Source: Lutibacter sp. (lineage in GTDB: Bacteria; Bacteroidota; Bacteroidia; Flavobacteriales; Flavobacteriaceae). Taken from it: a stretch of DNA of 6,459 nt. The stretch is taken from assembly GCA_030748365.1 (NCBI GenBank), contig JASMME010000080.1, positions 1 through 6,459 of the forward strand. The letters are read 5' to 3'. The position numbers were made by a program, and so were the translations under genes. Below the pieces are notes generated by a model. The model searched no databases. It saw only the letters and a list, made by a program, of their open reading frames with translations, and was not told the DNA's origin. Below are positions 5,789-6,459 of this stretch, in pieces (the first letter of the stretch is position 1; every line of letters begins with the position of its first letter).

Positions 5789-6459
5789 CTTGTATGCTTT
5801 GTGGGGGCTGGTTTACAGGCGACAGGATCAGCTTTTCAAAATCCTGTATAAACTGCTTTCTCGAAAAGAAGTTCAGGCGTTGGTGTCCCCGTTTGACCAG
5901 GGCTTTTTGGGCCTCTTCATCGGCCAACAAAAGCCTTAGTGCATCCGACAGGGCCTCTGGGTCGCCTGCCTTGACATATTGGGCAGCATCTGCCCCTATT
6001 TCGCGCAAGGCACCCGTATCAGAAGCCAGGACAGGAACACCTGCTGAAAAGGCTTCCAAAAGGGGAATCCCAAAACCTTCTTCCAGGGAAGGAAAAACAT
6101 AGAGACGGGCCTGTTGGTAGAGCGTGGTGATGGCGGCTTTGGAAAGGTAACCCGGCATGATAACCTCCCCAGACAGGCCATGGCGCTGGAGGTAATCGCA
6201 AATTTCATCGTAGACCGCCCTATGCCCGTGGACAGTGGTTTCACCGGCCAATACCAGTTTTAAACCAGGGTTTTCAGAGGCCTCCTTTAGGCGCCTAAAG
6301 GCCCTGACCAGGGTAAGTAAGTCCTTACGCGGATCAAAAGAACCCACGTGTAAGAGGTAGCCCTGGGCACTGAGCCCCCACTTGTCCAATACCGGCGCTC
6401 CAGCGTTGCTTGCCCGAAGAAAACTTTGGTAGACCACCGCGATGGGTCGGTCGGTGGGC
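5772..6459 (-). CDS. GT4-family glycosyltransferase, N-terminus cut by window edge
   Basis: The frame is open from the right edge to a TAA at 5772-5774 and shows 228 residues, the C-terminal donor-binding half of a GT-B enzyme. A GTG at 6435-6437 is an internal Val, not the start: the residues before it (PIAVVYQS) continue a normal GT4 linker. About 150 N-terminal residues with the acceptor domain should lie outside. Motifs, numbered from the first visible residue: GYLLHVGSFDPRKDLLTLVRAF (33-54, with Arg45 and Lys46), LVLAGE (68-73), MPGYLSKAAITTLYQQARLYVFPS (101-124), the complete EX7E motif EGFGIPLLE (Glu127 and Glu135) and SDTGALREIGADAAQYV (146-162). It is the first visible gene of the overlapping glycosyltransferase operon. 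Its tail overlaps the next start by 17 bp, and the extra Asn/Gln/Pro-rich C-terminal residues lie around that overlap. The sugar specificity is unknown. Confidence 0.92.
   Translation of the reverse strand, partial: PTDRPIAVVYQSFLRASNAGAPVLDKWGLSAQGYLLHVGSFDPRKDLLTLVRAFRRLKEASENPGLKLVLAGETTVHGHRAVYDEICDYLQRHGLSGEVIMPGYLSKAAITTLYQQARLYVFPSLEEGFGIPLLEAFSAGVPVLASDTGALREIGADAAQYVKAGDPEALSDALRLLLADEEAQKALVKRGHQRLNFFSRKQFIQDFEKLILSPVNQPPQSIQDVRNS

Noticed and set aside
5779..6102. Plus-strand open frame of 107 codons, and minus-strand frames within 5996-6244
   Set aside because: All lie in other frames of the strongly supported partial glycosyltransferase, whose motifs run uninterrupted through the region.
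6435..6437. GTG as the start of the rightmost glycosyltransferase
   Set aside because: The frame remains open to the window edge with typical GT4 linker residues before it, and the N-terminal half of the fold would otherwise be missing.

Overview
This 6459-base window looks like part of a surface-polysaccharide (capsule, exopolysaccharide or O-antigen) locus from a member of the Bacteroidota, probably a flavobacterium-like organism. The assignment is an inference. It rests on the general look of the Wzz-type and sugar-nucleotide proteins, starts that mostly lack a Shine-Dalgarno sequence, AT-rich intergenic DNA, and a possible promoter resembling the Bacteroidota -33/-7 type. Every gene I can support is on the minus strand, so transcription runs from right to left. 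No RNA gene, CRISPR array, insertion sequence or integrase is visible.

Right part (6459 to 3498): three consecutive GT4-type (GT-B fold) glycosyltransferase genes. The first is cut by the right edge and lacks its acceptor-binding half. The next two are complete. The genes overlap by 17 bp and 4 bp, so they are very likely one operon and translationally coupled. The third carries the N-terminal DUF1972-type domain known from rhamnosyltransferases.

Middle (3497 to 2956 or 2884): about 540 bp of AT-rich DNA with no credible gene. It holds a strong intrinsic-terminator structure on the plus strand, two imperfect copies of a repeat unit, a cluster of nested hairpins, a weak minus-strand terminator candidate and a possible promoter for the next operon.

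Left part (2883 to 1): a Wzz-family chain-length determinant, a compact stand-alone adenylyl/cytidylyltransferase-like gene 3 bp behind it, and, after a 150-bp gap, a UDP-glucose 6-dehydrogenase gene that lacks its last 40-odd codons at the left edge.

Together these genes would supply UDP-glucuronate (Ugd), possibly another activated precursor (the nucleotidyltransferase), assembly of a repeat unit on its lipid carrier (the glycosyltransferases), and control of polymer length (Wzz). No flippase (Wzx) or polymerase (Wzy) is in the window; they would be expected further upstream. The coding part is a conventional polysaccharide locus and I see no convincing new system. The intergenic island and the small nucleotidyltransferase are the parts most worth a second look.
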